The position numbers and the translations under genes were made by a program. 64,000 nt of DNA, from assembly GCF_037154075.1 (NCBI RefSeq), contig NZ_JBANRJ010000001.1, positions 62,001 to 126,000 on the forward strand, written 5' to 3'. This stretch comes from Sphingobium aromaticiconvertens. GTDB lineage: Bacteria > Pseudomonadota > Alphaproteobacteria > Sphingomonadales > Sphingomonadaceae. This document shows positions 1-10,625 of this stretch, piece after piece (the first letter of the stretch is position 1; the number at the start of each line of letters is the position of its first letter). Below the pieces are notes generated by a model, which searched no databases, was not told the DNA's origin, and saw only the letters and a list, made by a program, of their open reading frames with translations.

Positions 1-2
1 CG

Positions 3-545
3 CTGATCGGAATCAGCTCTGGCATTACCGCGTTCACTCACCAAGGCACGTCGCCCGCTGTGGCCGCGCTGCTGCTGGCCGCGGGGCTTGCCTGCGCCGC
101 GCTTTATGGCTGGCACGGGCGTCGGCATCCCCAGCCGGTGCTGGACCTTCGAATATTCCGCGTGCCATTGCTCGCCGCGACCAATGTGGGCGGGCTGTTC
201 CAGCGGATGCTGGTCGGTGCTGCGCCCTTCCTTCTAACGATGCTGTTTCAGCCGGGGTTGGGACTGGATGCGGCAACTAGCGGCGGACTGATCTTCGCGA
301 GCGCATTCGGCGCAATTCTGGGTCGGTGGCTGCTCCCGCCCCTGATCGCCCGTTTCGGGTTTCGCACCTTCCTGATCGGCAACAGTCTGGTGATGGCGCT
401 GTCGATGGCGGTCTGCGCGTGGATCGACGCGGAGACGCCCTATGCGGTGATTATTATCATCCTGTTCCTGCAAGGGTTGATCCGCGCGGTGCAGTTGATG
501 GGGCTGTCCGCCGTCAGCACCAATGGCACAGATTTGAGGTTGTAA
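3..545 (+). pseudogene. MFS efflux transporter, C-terminal part, 3' truncated by an IS
   Basis: The reading frame is open from the window edge, so the true start lies upstream. The visible part of about 180 residues is very hydrophobic and holds several membrane helices. It includes a segment of the type ending VLDLRIFRVP followed by a helix pair, as in 14-helix DHA2-family drug-proton antiporters. The normal protein would continue for further helices, but here it stops a few codons into the left end of the IS (GTDLRL then stop at 543-545). I read it as an export pump gene inactivated or shortened by the insertion. The family assignment is moderate because only the C-terminal half is visible. 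Confidence 0.7.
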
Positions 546-548
546 ATT

Positions 549-609
549 AAGGAGGGTTTGGGCTTCGTCGTAGTGACGAAGGAACGAAGATGAAGCCCAA
601 ACCCTCCTT
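549..609 (+). repeat. Perfect 18-bp inverted repeat enclosing the orfA start
   Basis: Bases 549-566 (AAGGAGGGTTTGGGCTTC) are exactly complementary to 592-609. The pairing can extend by three more pairs (567-569 with 589-591, one of them G-U), which places the AUG of orfA (590-592) in the stem. The orfA Shine-Dalgarno AAGGA (579-583) then lies in the apical loop. Transcripts reading in from outside would fold this hairpin. IS10 and IS50 are known to use such structures to block transposase translation from read-through mRNA; the same role here is inference. Confidence 0.75.
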
Positions 610-976
610 GAAAAATTCGCCGACAAAGGCCCCTGCTGAGCGTGTTGTGAAGGATATCCGGCGGCAGACCCGGCGCCATTTCTCAGCCGAAGACAAGATC
701 CGTATTGTGCTGGACGGTCTGCGCGGCGAGGACAGCATCGCCGAGTTGTGCCGCAAGGAAGGCATTGCCCAAAGCCTGTATTACACCTGGTCGAAGGAGT
801 TCATGGAAGCGGGCAAGCGGCGCCTGGCCGGTGACACCGCCCGTGCTGCGACCACTGGCGAGGTGCAGGATCTGCGCCGCGAGGCCCGTGCCCTGAAGGA
901 ATGCGTGGCCGACCTGACGCTGGAAAACCGCCTGCTTAAAAAAAGCATGATCGCGGATGGGGGCGACGACGAATGA
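590..976 (+). CDS. IS3-family transposase OrfA
   Basis: This 128-residue protein has the HTH_Tnp_1 layout of IS3 OrfA: a basic N terminus, a helix-turn-helix near residues 30-65 (IRIVLDGLRGEDSIAELCRK and GIAQSLYYTW) and a C-terminal leucine-rich coiled coil (about 90-120) used for multimerisation. It binds the IS ends and regulates transposition. Its stop overlaps the orfB start by ATGA (973-976), so OrfB may be made by translational coupling or as a frameshift fusion. I see no strong A-rich slippery run at the junction, although AAAAAAGC at 938-945 lies just upstream. The start codon is buried in the 549-609 hairpin. Confidence 0.9.
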   Translation: MKPKPSLKNSPTKAPAERVVKDIRRQTRRHFSAEDKIRIVLDGLRGEDSIAELCRKEGIAQSLYYTWSKEFMEAGKRRLAGDTARAATTGEVQDLRREARALKECVADLTLENRLLKKSMIADGGDDE

Positions 977-1953
977 GGTATCCCGCATCCGAAAAGCTCG
1001 AGATCATCCGGATCGTCGAGCAGTCGCACCTGCCCGCCAAGCACACGCTGGACAAACTCGGCATCCCCCGCCGGACGTTCTACCGCTGGTACGATCGCTT
1101 CGTCGAAGGCGGGCCGGAGGCGCTGGAAGATCGGCCATCGGCGCCGAGTCGGGTGTGGAACCGCATCGGCGACGATATCCAGGGCCAGATCGTCGAGATG
1201 GCGCTGGATTACAGCGAGCTGTCACCGCGCGAACTGGCGGTGCGCTTCACCGACGAGAAGCGCTACTTCGTGTCGGAGGCCACCGTTTACCGCCTGTTGA
1301 AGGCCCACGATCTGATTACCAGTCCGGCCTATGTGGTGATCAAGGCCGCCGATCGCTTCCATACCCAGACCACGCGTCCGAACGAGATGTGGCAGACCGA
1401 TTTTACCTACTTCAAGATCATCGGGTGGGGCTGGATGTACCTGTCGACCGTGCTCGACGACTTCTCGCGCTACATTATCGCCTGGAAACTGTGCACCAAC
1501 ATGCGCGCCGAGGATGTCACCGACACGCTGGACCTGGCCCTTAAGGCTTCCGGCTGCGACAGCGCCACCGTGCTGCACAAGCCCAGGCTGCTCAGCGATA
1601 ACGGCCCCAGCTACATCGCGGGCGAACTGGCGGAATACATCGATGCCCAGAAGATGAGCCATGTACGCGGCGCTCCGATGCACCCCCAGACCCAAGGCAA
1701 GATCGAGCGCTGGCACCAAACCCTGAAAAACCGCATCCTGCTGGAAAACTACTTCCTGCCCGGCGACCTTGAGGCCCAGATCGAGGCCTTCGTCGAGCAT
1801 TACAACAACCAGCGTTACCACGAGAGCCTGAACAACGTGACGCCCGCCGACGCCTACCTCGGCAGGGCTCCCGCCATCATCAAACAGCGCGAAAGGATCA
1901 AGCGAAAGACCATCGAATATCGGCGCTTGCAACACCGCAGGCTCGCCGCTTAA
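973..1953 (+). CDS. IS3-family transposase OrfB (DDE integrase, rve)
   Basis: This 326-residue catalytic subunit carries an N-terminal HTH (TLDKLGIPRRTFYRWYDRF, about 26-45) and then an integrase core. The three acidic catalytic positions are visible: D in MWQTDFTY, D in LLSDNGPSY and E in GKIERWHQTLK, with the K seven residues after the E. The C-terminal YNNQRYHESLNNVTPADAY segment is typical of IS3/IS481 integrases. It appears full length and intact, so the element could still be active. Translation is coupled to orfA through the ATGA overlap. Confidence 0.93.
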   Translation: MRYPASEKLEIIRIVEQSHLPAKHTLDKLGIPRRTFYRWYDRFVEGGPEALEDRPSAPSRVWNRIGDDIQGQIVEMALDYSELSPRELAVRFTDEKRYFVSEATVYRLLKAHDLITSPAYVVIKAADRFHTQTTRPNEMWQTDFTYFKIIGWGWMYLSTVLDDFSRYIIAWKLCTNMRAEDVTDTLDLALKASGCDSATVLHKPRLLSDNGPSYIAGELAEYIDAQKMSHVRGAPMHPQTQGKIERWHQTLKNRILLENYFLPGDLEAQIEAFVEHYNNQRYHESLNNVTPADAYLGRAPAIIKQRERIKRKTIEYRRLQHRRLAA

Positions 1954-1988
1954 CATCAACCCCAAGACGAGGCCCGCACTCCGCTAAT

Positions 1989-2279
1989 TTACGACGCGAC
2001 GTGTGCCAAATGTTCTGACGACGGACAGCCGGTCGGCGCGATCACCACCGGCATGGCAATCTTGCGCCCCAGCACCTTGGTGGAAAGATCTGGACGCCGC
2101 TCTGTCGAGCAGGCACGCGGATCGAAAAAAACGCGCGTAAAGGCCAGTTCATTGGCGAAGGCGGTAATCTCCGCATCCTTGCCGCCCTCGACATAATGAT
2201 AGACGGCGGGCGGCAAGCGGCGGCGAGCGATCTGCCGCGCCTGCTCCAGACTGGAAAAGTCGATCCGACGCCCGGTCAT
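1989..2279 (-). pseudogene. FMN-dependent alpha-hydroxy-acid dehydrogenase, N-terminal fragment
   Basis: About 82 residues match the start of the lactate/mandelate/glycolate oxidase family: LPPAVYHYVEGGKDAEITA, the FDPRAC region and the first FMN-barrel strand MPVVIAPTG. After APTG the similarity ends (about 2030), and 14 unrelated residues run to a stop inside the IS right terminus. Family members are about 350-400 residues, so more than three quarters is missing, including the FMN-binding and catalytic His/Arg residues. It overlaps the upstream PQQ-dehydrogenase gene by ATGA (2276-2279), so it was once translationally coupled to it. It probably acted on a 2-hydroxy acid in the same pathway; that is inference. 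Confidence 0.75.
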
Positions 2280-4654
2280 GGCGACACATAAGCGACGATG
2301 GCGTCACCCGCGCTGAGGCTGAGCGACCGGTGCCCAGCCGCCGCGACGACAATGAACTGCCGCCCGCTGCGCCCCAAATAGGTCATCGGCGTCGCATGGG
2401 CGGAATCCGGCAGCGCCGCCTGCCAGACCTGTTTACCGGTCCGGGTGTCGAAGGCGCGAAAAGTCTTGTCGACCGATGCGCCCACGAAGCTGAGACCGCT
2501 CTTCGTCACAAGCACTCCACCCAGTGCGGGCACGCCCATCGGGATCGGCACGCCGCTGCGCAGGCCCATCGGCCCGGCTTCCTTGCCGGTGCCGAGTGGC
2601 CGGGACCATAACAATTTGCGGGTCTTCAGGTCGATCGCGCTGATCCGGCTCCACGGCGGCTGCTGACACGGCACGGCCAGGGGCGAGAGGAAGGGCTTCG
2701 TCATTTCGCCATAGGGCGTTCCCTCCATCGCGTTGATGCCGCGCAAGGCGTCCAGCCCTTCCCGGCCCCGCCCCATGGCATAGGCCCTTTCCGCCAGGGC
2801 TTGCTTGCGCGTGTAGAGTTGCGCGCGATTGGCGAGATGCTCGGTCACCGCCACCAATACGCCGCTCTGAGGATCGATGGAGATGCTGCCCCAGTCCATG
2901 CCGCCAAGGAAACCGGGATAAGTGATGCTGGGCGTCAGGCCGGGCGGCGTCATCGGCCCGTGATAGCGGGATTCGACGAACTTAATCCGGCACCACAACT
3001 GGTCGAACGGGGTCAGACCCCACATCATGCGCTCGTTCAGCAGGCCGCCAGCCAGCGAAGGCATGTCGGTCGGATAGGGCTGGGTGGGCGACAGGCGCTC
3101 CTCCGGCGCGGCGCCGCGTTGCGGGGCCGGACGCTCCTCGACGGGCGAGAGCGGCTTGCCGGTGCGTCGGTTGATCAGGAATATCTCGCCCCGCTTGGTC
3201 GCCTGCGCCAGAACAGGGATCGCCCCGCCCGTGCCCGGAAGATCGAACAGCACCGGCTGCGACCCGATATCATAGTCCCACAGGTCGTGATGGACGGTCT
3301 GGAACACCCAGCGCCGACGCCCGGTCGCGATATCCAGCGCCATAATGCTACTGGAAATTTCCTCGTCAAATGGTCGCCGTTGCGCGCCGAAATAATCGGG
3401 CGTCGCATTCCCGGTGGGGACATAGACCAGGCCCAGACTGTCATCATAGGCCATCTGCCCCCAATTGTTCGGCGTCGAATGCGTATAGGTTTCGCCCGCT
3501 GGCGGCAGGCCAGTGCGATCGGGATGTCCGACATCATAAGCCCAGACCAGCTTGCCGCTGACCGCGTCGAAAGCGCGGATGACGCCGGATGGCTCGCCCC
3601 AATATTGATTGTCGGGCAATGTCCCGCCCAGCACGATCAGGCCACGCGCGATGGTGGGGGCGGCGGTGTGGGAATAATAGCCATCCAACACCTTGCCGAA
3701 ACCCTCCAGCAAGGAGACCTCCCCCCCATTGCCGAACTGCGCGCACAGGCGCCCGGTGCGCGCATCCAGCCCAATCAGGCGGCCATCGACCGTTGTGGTG
3801 AAGATGCGTTCGGCACAGGCGCCCGTCGCATCGGGCACGCGATAATAGGCGACGCCCCGGCATGACAGAAAAGGCGTATGGCGCGCAACCTTGGGATCAT
3901 AGCGCCAACGCTGCTTTCCCGTTTCAGCGTCTAGCGCGACCACGGTGTTGATACCGCTGCACGCATAGAGCGTATCGTCGATCTTGATTGGCGTGACCTG
4001 CAACCCGCCCGCCTTCTCATCGCCGAAACGGAAGGTCCATGCGGGCTTGAGTTTGTCGACATTGTCGGGCGTTATCCGGTCCAGCGTGCTGAACCGGGCG
4101 CCGGCCATGGTGCCGCCAAAGGCGCTCCAGTCCGCGCCCGCGCCGGGCAGCGACACTCCGCCGCCCGGCACGATGCCGCGATCCTGGATGACGAGGCTGT
4201 TGAAAGCCAGTCCGAGCGCTGGCACCGCAATGGCCGCAAAGCACAGGGCCGCCAACGCGGCACGCTGAACTGGCAATGTCAGCGACGGGCCGCCCGACAA
4301 GCCCCGGCGCGCGAAGGGCAATGCTATCCACAGGCCAAGAAGGTAGAAAAGGCCAAGGCGGGGCGCCATCGGCCAGGGGTCGAGCCCGCCCTCATACAGC
4401 GTCCAGCACAGCAGCAGCACGAGCAGCAGGCCATATATCCACAAGCCCCAACGGCTACCTCGCCCCAGCGTGATGGCGCTCGCTCCCGCCAGCAGGCCCC
4501 AAAGGATGTAAAGCGGCGAACCGCCGGCAATCGCGAGCAGGATTCCGCCAATGCCCAGCGCCAGGCCGACGAGCAGCAGCACGAGCGCAAACAAATAGGG
4601 TGGCCGCGCCGTCCCGCTCTCGGCATATTTTTCCGATTCGCCCGCTGCCGCCAT
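2276..4654 (-). CDS. Membrane-bound PQQ-dependent dehydrogenase (glucose/quinate/shikimate family)
   Basis: This 792-residue quinoprotein has the layout of Gcd/QuiA. About five membrane helices occupy the first ~150 residues, followed by a periplasmic eight-bladed beta-propeller that binds PQQ and Ca2+ (propeller motifs such as VVALDAETGKQRWRYDP and SIMALDIATGRRRWVFQ). A C-terminal KTFRAFDTRTGKQVWQAALP blade closes the propeller. Electrons would pass to ubiquinone. A GGGAG Shine-Dalgarno precedes the ATG at 4654. An IclR-type box lies 31 bp upstream of the start. The gene is translationally coupled to the broken hydroxy-acid dehydrogenase gene. The substrate cannot be read from sequence: a cyclic alcohol or polyol is the family norm, and in this context it may oxidise an alcohol intermediate. 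Confidence 0.9.
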   Translation of the reverse strand: MAAAGESEKYAESGTARPPYLFALVLLLVGLALGIGGILLAIAGGSPLYILWGLLAGASAITLGRGSRWGLWIYGLLLVLLLCWTLYEGGLDPWPMAPRLGLFYLLGLWIALPFARRGLSGGPSLTLPVQRAALAALCFAAIAVPALGLAFNSLVIQDRGIVPGGGVSLPGAGADWSAFGGTMAGARFSTLDRITPDNVDKLKPAWTFRFGDEKAGGLQVTPIKIDDTLYACSGINTVVALDAETGKQRWRYDPKVARHTPFLSCRGVAYYRVPDATGACAERIFTTTVDGRLIGLDARTGRLCAQFGNGGEVSLLEGFGKVLDGYYSHTAAPTIARGLIVLGGTLPDNQYWGEPSGVIRAFDAVSGKLVWAYDVGHPDRTGLPPAGETYTHSTPNNWGQMAYDDSLGLVYVPTGNATPDYFGAQRRPFDEEISSSIMALDIATGRRRWVFQTVHHDLWDYDIGSQPVLFDLPGTGGAIPVLAQATKRGEIFLINRRTGKPLSPVEERPAPQRGAAPEERLSPTQPYPTDMPSLAGGLLNERMMWGLTPFDQLWCRIKFVESRYHGPMTPPGLTPSITYPGFLGGMDWGSISIDPQSGVLVAVTEHLANRAQLYTRKQALAERAYAMGRGREGLDALRGINAMEGTPYGEMTKPFLSPLAVPCQQPPWSRISAIDLKTRKLLWSRPLGTGKEAGPMGLRSGVPIPMGVPALGGVLVTKSGLSFVGASVDKTFRAFDTRTGKQVWQAALPDSAHATPMTYLGRSGRQFIVVAAAGHRSLSLSAGDAIVAYVSP

Positions 4655-4684
4655 GTCCCGCTCCCTAAGCTTAGTTTTATCAAT

Positions 4685-4699
4685 GTTCTATTATCGAAC
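4685..4699 (-). promoter_or_regulatory. Putative IclR (PcaR-like) operator upstream of the PQQ dehydrogenase
   Basis: On the minus strand the site reads GTTCGATAATAGAAC, a dyad of GTTC-N7-GAAC. It matches 13 of 15 bases of the PcaR operator as I remember it (GTTCGATAATCGCAC). A -35-like TTGACG lies just upstream (4707-4712, minus). The nearest start codon is 31 bp downstream. Confidence 0.55.
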
Positions 4700-4793
4700 T
4701 ATTGTGCGTCAAAGTTCCACGCGATCGCAAGAGAGTCAAGAGATCGCTCTTCCCTTGAAGCACCCAATCGAAAATAAATGCAGCAGTGATGGA

Positions 4794-7276
<2,483 letters not shown>

Positions 7277-7310
7277 GATCTTCTCCAATTTTCGTTAGCC
7301 GCAGCGCCGA

Positions 7311-8477
7311 TCAGGCCTGTCCGGCCTTGTTCAGACGCTCGGTGACGGCGTCCTGGAACATGCGGATCTGCACTTCCATGCCGCCCAGATGGACTTCCTT
7401 CATCACCCCGGACCGCAGCCCCTTGTCGCACATCTCGGCCGCCCAATAATCCTCCTGCCCAAAGGCGCGATCCATCAGGTCGAACGAACGGCGCATGCGA
7501 TTGGCGGTCTTTTCGTCGGCGGGGGGGCCATTGATGAGCATGTAATAATCGACTTCGCACTTGTCGGTGGCGACCGGCCGGACGATGCCCAAGCTGACGA
7601 ATTCCGGGCTGGCGACGATGATGCCGTTGGGGAAGGGGATGTAGGAGAACACCATCATCTTGCGCACATCTTCGAAATCGTTCGAAATCTGTGCCTTTTC
7701 GAAATTGCCGCGATGCGCCGCGTTGCGGATGTGCGGGCCGATACGGTCGATGACATTCTGGGAATCAACGAAGAAGCGCGCCAGGGAATCCTTGTGCAGG
7801 CGCGTCACATGATAGCTGTCGAGCATGGAGTCCATGACCAGCTTCCAGTTTGCGCCCACCTTGAAAGTGGTGCGGTCATAGACCTGCATCCGGCCCAGGC
7901 CCAGTGCGTCGAAATCGGCCTCCAGTTCGCCGCGAACCTGCGAGAAATCGGGCGGATTATCGGCATCGAGGCCGACCCAGATCAGCCCGCCCGCCTCCAC
8001 GCAAGGCAGCGGAAAGAGGCCGAGATCCTTCTTTTCCAGACCGGGGAACGTCTCAGCCCGCGGCATGCCGATCAGGGCGCCGTCCATGTCATAGGTCCAG
8101 GCATGATAGGGACATACGATGCGTCCCGCCTTGACCGGATCATCGGACACGCACAGCTTCATCCCGCGATGCCGGCAGACATTGGCAAAGGCCTTCGCCT
8201 CCCCGTCCTTGTTGCGGGTGATCAGTACCGGCATGCCGGTCATATCGATCCGGGTATAGCTGCGCGCTTCGGGCAGCAGCGCCGACGGACAGGCCAGCAC
8301 AGGCTCACGCCGGAAGATCGTCACCATCTCCGCGTCGAAGCGGGCGGGGTCGATGTAGTTGGCGGCCGGGAGGGTGTCGCGGACCTGCGGGAATATGCAG
8401 TCGGCCAGTTCCGGCATCGCGTTCAGCAGGCGCTGCTGGCCTTCGGTAAGAATGGTGTTGGTCGTAACCTGATCCAT
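7311..8477 (-). CDS. Rieske [2Fe-2S] ring-hydroxylating oxygenase, alpha subunit
   Basis: This 388-residue oxygenase has the Rieske ligands Cys101, His103 (CRHRG), Cys122 and His125 (CPYHAW). The mononuclear iron site is in the segment NWKLVMDSMLDSYHVTRLH (His223, His228). It belongs to the large family with choline/glycine-betaine monooxygenases and KshA-like enzymes, which act as alpha-only trimers with a separate reductase. No beta subunit, ferredoxin or reductase gene is nearby. The ATG at 8477 is preferred over 8489 because GGAG lies eight bases before it. The alternative ATG at 8489 overlaps the upstream stop as TGATG. It probably hydroxylates the pathway substrate or an intermediate. 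Confidence 0.9.
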   Translation of the reverse strand: MDQVTTNTILTEGQQRLLNAMPELADCIFPQVRDTLPAANYIDPARFDAEMVTIFRREPVLACPSALLPEARSYTRIDMTGMPVLITRNKDGEAKAFANVCRHRGMKLCVSDDPVKAGRIVCPYHAWTYDMDGALIGMPRAETFPGLEKKDLGLFPLPCVEAGGLIWVGLDADNPPDFSQVRGELEADFDALGLGRMQVYDRTTFKVGANWKLVMDSMLDSYHVTRLHKDSLARFFVDSQNVIDRIGPHIRNAAHRGNFEKAQISNDFEDVRKMMVFSYIPFPNGIIVASPEFVSLGIVRPVATDKCEVDYYMLINGPPADEKTANRMRRSFDLMDRAFGQEDYWAAEMCDKGLRSGVMKEVHLGGMEVQIRMFQDAVTERLNKAGQA

Positions 8478-8488
8478 GATGTTCTCCA

Positions 8489-9640
8489 TCAGACCGCGTT
8501 GAGTTCTGGGGCATTCAGGGTTGCGATGCCTTCCTGGCTTCCGTCGCCGGACTGCATCGCGAGCGACGGGAAGGCGAGACGCGCCACCCGTTCCTTATGC
8601 TCGACGCTGTTGCCGAACATCTGCTGGTTCAGCTTGGCGCGCTTGAGAAAGAGGTGACACACATGCTCCCAGGTGAAGCCGATGCCACCGTGCAACTGGA
8701 TGACGTCGGCCGCGAGCGCGGCATAGACGTCGCAGCAATAGAATTTCGCGCTGGCGGCAAGCGCCTCCGCCTCCACCTCGCCAGAGGCGACAGCTTCCGC
8801 GGAATGGCGCGCCAGCGCCGTCGCCGCCTCCAGCAGCACCTTCCAGTTGGCGGCGCGATGTTTGAGCGCCTGAAACGATCCGATCGGACGGCCAAATTGC
8901 TCGCGCACGCCCATATAGTCGATCGCCCGCTCCAGCGCCGCAGCGGCGCCCCCCACCGCATCACAGGCCAGGGCGACATCGGCATGGCTGCGCAAAGTAG
9001 CGATCAATGTGTCGGACAAGGGGATAAGGTCCCCCGCCTGCAACGCGACGTCGGTCACATGGACTTCGCCAAGACTGCGGGTCAGGTCGATCGCCGAACG
9101 CCGCCGCACCGACACCCCATCGCTGCCAGCGCGCAACAGCGCGAGCGCCAGTGTGCCATCCGCCTGGGCGACCGGCAACAGGAAGAGCTGCGCCACATCG
9201 GCGAATGGCACATGGTCGTAACGTCCGCTCAGGCGATCGTTCGCTATCGCCGGTACATTGCCTAGTGTGGATGGAAGCAGGATCGTCGCCATCAGTTCGC
9301 CCGTGGCGACGAGGGGTAGCCATTCCGCCTGCTGGTCGGGAGAGCCACCCTGCCCGATCGCCTCGGCGGCGATCAGCGTCGTCGCCGGCACGGAGGCAAG
9401 GCTCCGTCCCAGTTCCTCATGCAGCACAGCCACATGCCCGGCACCCAGTCCAAGCCCGCCGAAGCTTTCGTCGATACCAAGCGCCAGCCAGCCAAGGTTC
9501 GCCATCTGCGTCCACAACTCACGGTCGACGGGACGGCCTTCCTCGTCCGGAATATCGTTCCCCACAACGGCGTGATGCTCGTCCAGAACCTGCCGGATCG
9601 AATCGCGCAGTTCGCCAAGTTCGATGCCATGTTCTTCCAT
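8489..9640 (-). CDS. Acyl-CoA dehydrogenase family protein (ACAD A)
   Basis: This 383-residue ACAD begins with an N-terminal helical domain (LRDSIRQVLDEHHAVVGND), has a central beta domain, and ends with the FAD-contacting YMGVREQFGRPIGSFQALKH and QLHGGIGFTWEHVCHL segments. The Glu of the medium-chain enzyme motif (YEGT) has no counterpart: the aligned piece reads MFGNS. The base may therefore sit elsewhere, or the subunit may pair with a neighbour as in the alpha2beta2 FadE enzymes of steroid catabolism. The ATG at 9640 has AAGGA seven bases upstream, overlapping the preceding stop; 9646 is an alternative. It is the fourth of four consecutive ACAD genes. Confidence 0.88.
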   Translation of the reverse strand: MEEHGIELGELRDSIRQVLDEHHAVVGNDIPDEEGRPVDRELWTQMANLGWLALGIDESFGGLGLGAGHVAVLHEELGRSLASVPATTLIAAEAIGQGGSPDQQAEWLPLVATGELMATILLPSTLGNVPAIANDRLSGRYDHVPFADVAQLFLLPVAQADGTLALALLRAGSDGVSVRRRSAIDLTRSLGEVHVTDVALQAGDLIPLSDTLIATLRSHADVALACDAVGGAAAALERAIDYMGVREQFGRPIGSFQALKHRAANWKVLLEAATALARHSAEAVASGEVEAEALAASAKFYCCDVYAALAADVIQLHGGIGFTWEHVCHLFLKRAKLNQQMFGNSVEHKERVARLAFPSLAMQSGDGSQEGIATLNAPELNAV

Positions 9641-9650
9641 CGCCATATCC

Positions 9651-10622
9651 TTACGCCACCCGAACGCGCGTGTCGGCGGACACATCGATCGGTGGCGCCG
9701 TATCCGACCACAGCCGACCGGCAATATCGATCGCCGTCGCATAGACGCCGCCAGCCTCCGCCTGTAGCGCGCGGACCCGGTAGGTCCAGAAATGCAACAG
9801 ATGTTCGGTCGTCACGCCCATGCCGCCATGGAACTGGTGCAGGTCGAACAACAGTTTCTGGATGCCCTGCTGTGCATGGCAGGCCGCGAAATCGGCATGA
9901 CCCGGTTCGCCGCTCCACGCCGCGCGCATCGCCAGATAATGGGTCGCCATCGCGAAAGCCTTGCACTGCACCAGCCGGTGCTGGACGGCTTGAAAAGCGC
10001 CTATTGGCTTTCCGAATACATGCCGCTGCTTCACATAATCCACGGTGAAATCAATCGCGGCCATCGACGCGGCGGCGATCTCGATGGCGATGGCGACGCG
10101 CCACCATTGCCGCAGGGCCGCACCCTGTCCGCGCAGATGTCGCGCCGACGCGAGATCGGGCGTTGTGGCAAAGCGGCCATAAGGATAGCCATAGATGCTC
10201 TTGACCGGCTCCACCTGCCCGGCCTCTACCGGCAAGATCGCAACATCCTCACCCATGTCGACCAGGACGGTGCGCGCGATGGTAAGATTGCGATGCGCCT
10301 TGTCCAGCTTGCGCACATCAACCAGCGCGACCGGCCCTTCCAGCTTTTCGCCAGGCAGAACCATCGGCGCGACCAGCCCCGTTGCCGATGCCTCCACCAA
10401 CACCGGCAGCTTTGCCGTTTCGGCCACCACGAGCGCCGCTTCCAGCGCACCGATCTGGTGCCCCGCATCCAGAAAGCCGCTGTCGGTCAGGATGCCCTGA
10501 AGCGCGGCACTGAAATAGCTGTAGCTGAAGCGTTCCGCCTGCGGCATCTCGGCATGATCCTGCAAAATCGATTGCAGGGCGGAAACCAGGGCTTCCTGAT
10601 CCTCGGTATATTGAAAGTCCAT
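9651..10622 (-). CDS. Short acyl-CoA dehydrogenase family protein (ACAD B)
   Basis: This protein has 323 residues, about 60 fewer than a standard ACAD. The N-terminal and middle domains are compressed (a central stretch LVDVRKLDKAHRNLTIARTV replaces much of the beta domain). The C-terminal helical bundle keeps VDYVKQRHVFGKPIGAFQAV and FHGGMGVTTEHLLHF. No medium-chain-type catalytic Glu is visible. Such short, degenerate ACADs are typically the non-catalytic partner in heterotetramers. It lies 10 bp upstream of ACAD A and 3 bp downstream of ACAD C, so the order C-B-A is tightly packed. Pairing with A or C is inference. Confidence 0.85.
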   Translation of the reverse strand: MDFQYTEDQEALVSALQSILQDHAEMPQAERFSYSYFSAALQGILTDSGFLDAGHQIGALEAALVVAETAKLPVLVEASATGLVAPMVLPGEKLEGPVALVDVRKLDKAHRNLTIARTVLVDMGEDVAILPVEAGQVEPVKSIYGYPYGRFATTPDLASARHLRGQGAALRQWWRVAIAIEIAAASMAAIDFTVDYVKQRHVFGKPIGAFQAVQHRLVQCKAFAMATHYLAMRAAWSGEPGHADFAACHAQQGIQKLLFDLHQFHGGMGVTTEHLLHFWTYRVRALQAEAGGVYATAIDIAGRLWSDTAPPIDVSADTRVRVA

Positions 10623-10625
10623 AGA

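Larger units (their letters stand above)
541..1993 (+). mobile_element. IS3-family insertion sequence, complete
   Basis: Two overlapping transposase frames (590-976 and 973-1953) are bounded by terminal inverted repeats. The left end reads GTTGTAAATTA at 539-549. The right end, read on the minus strand, is GTCGTAAATTA at 1995-1985, one mismatch in 11, followed by a further imperfect GGAG...GGGC.TCGTC match. The exact outer base (539/541 and 1993/1995) cannot be fixed. No direct target duplication is seen: the flanking triplets differ for either choice of end. Both flanks are truncated unrelated genes, so the element has probably taken part in a deletion or recombination after insertion. Confidence 0.85.

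Noticed and set aside
530..2000. Target-site duplication around the IS
   Set aside because: For each plausible pair of ends (539/1995 and 541/1993) the flanking 3-4 bases differ, so no duplication can be claimed.
2801..3865. Long plus-strand frame opposite the PQQ dehydrogenase gene
   Set aside because: It is antisense to a well-supported 792-residue quinoprotein and has no recognisable domain. Similar antisense frames over ALDH, ACAD and Rieske genes were dismissed for the same reason.
7311..8477. Assignment as the ibuprofen dioxygenase IpfA
   Set aside because: IpfA-type enzymes come with a small beta subunit and sit beside ipfDEF; here there is no beta-subunit gene and the oxygenase is alpha-only.
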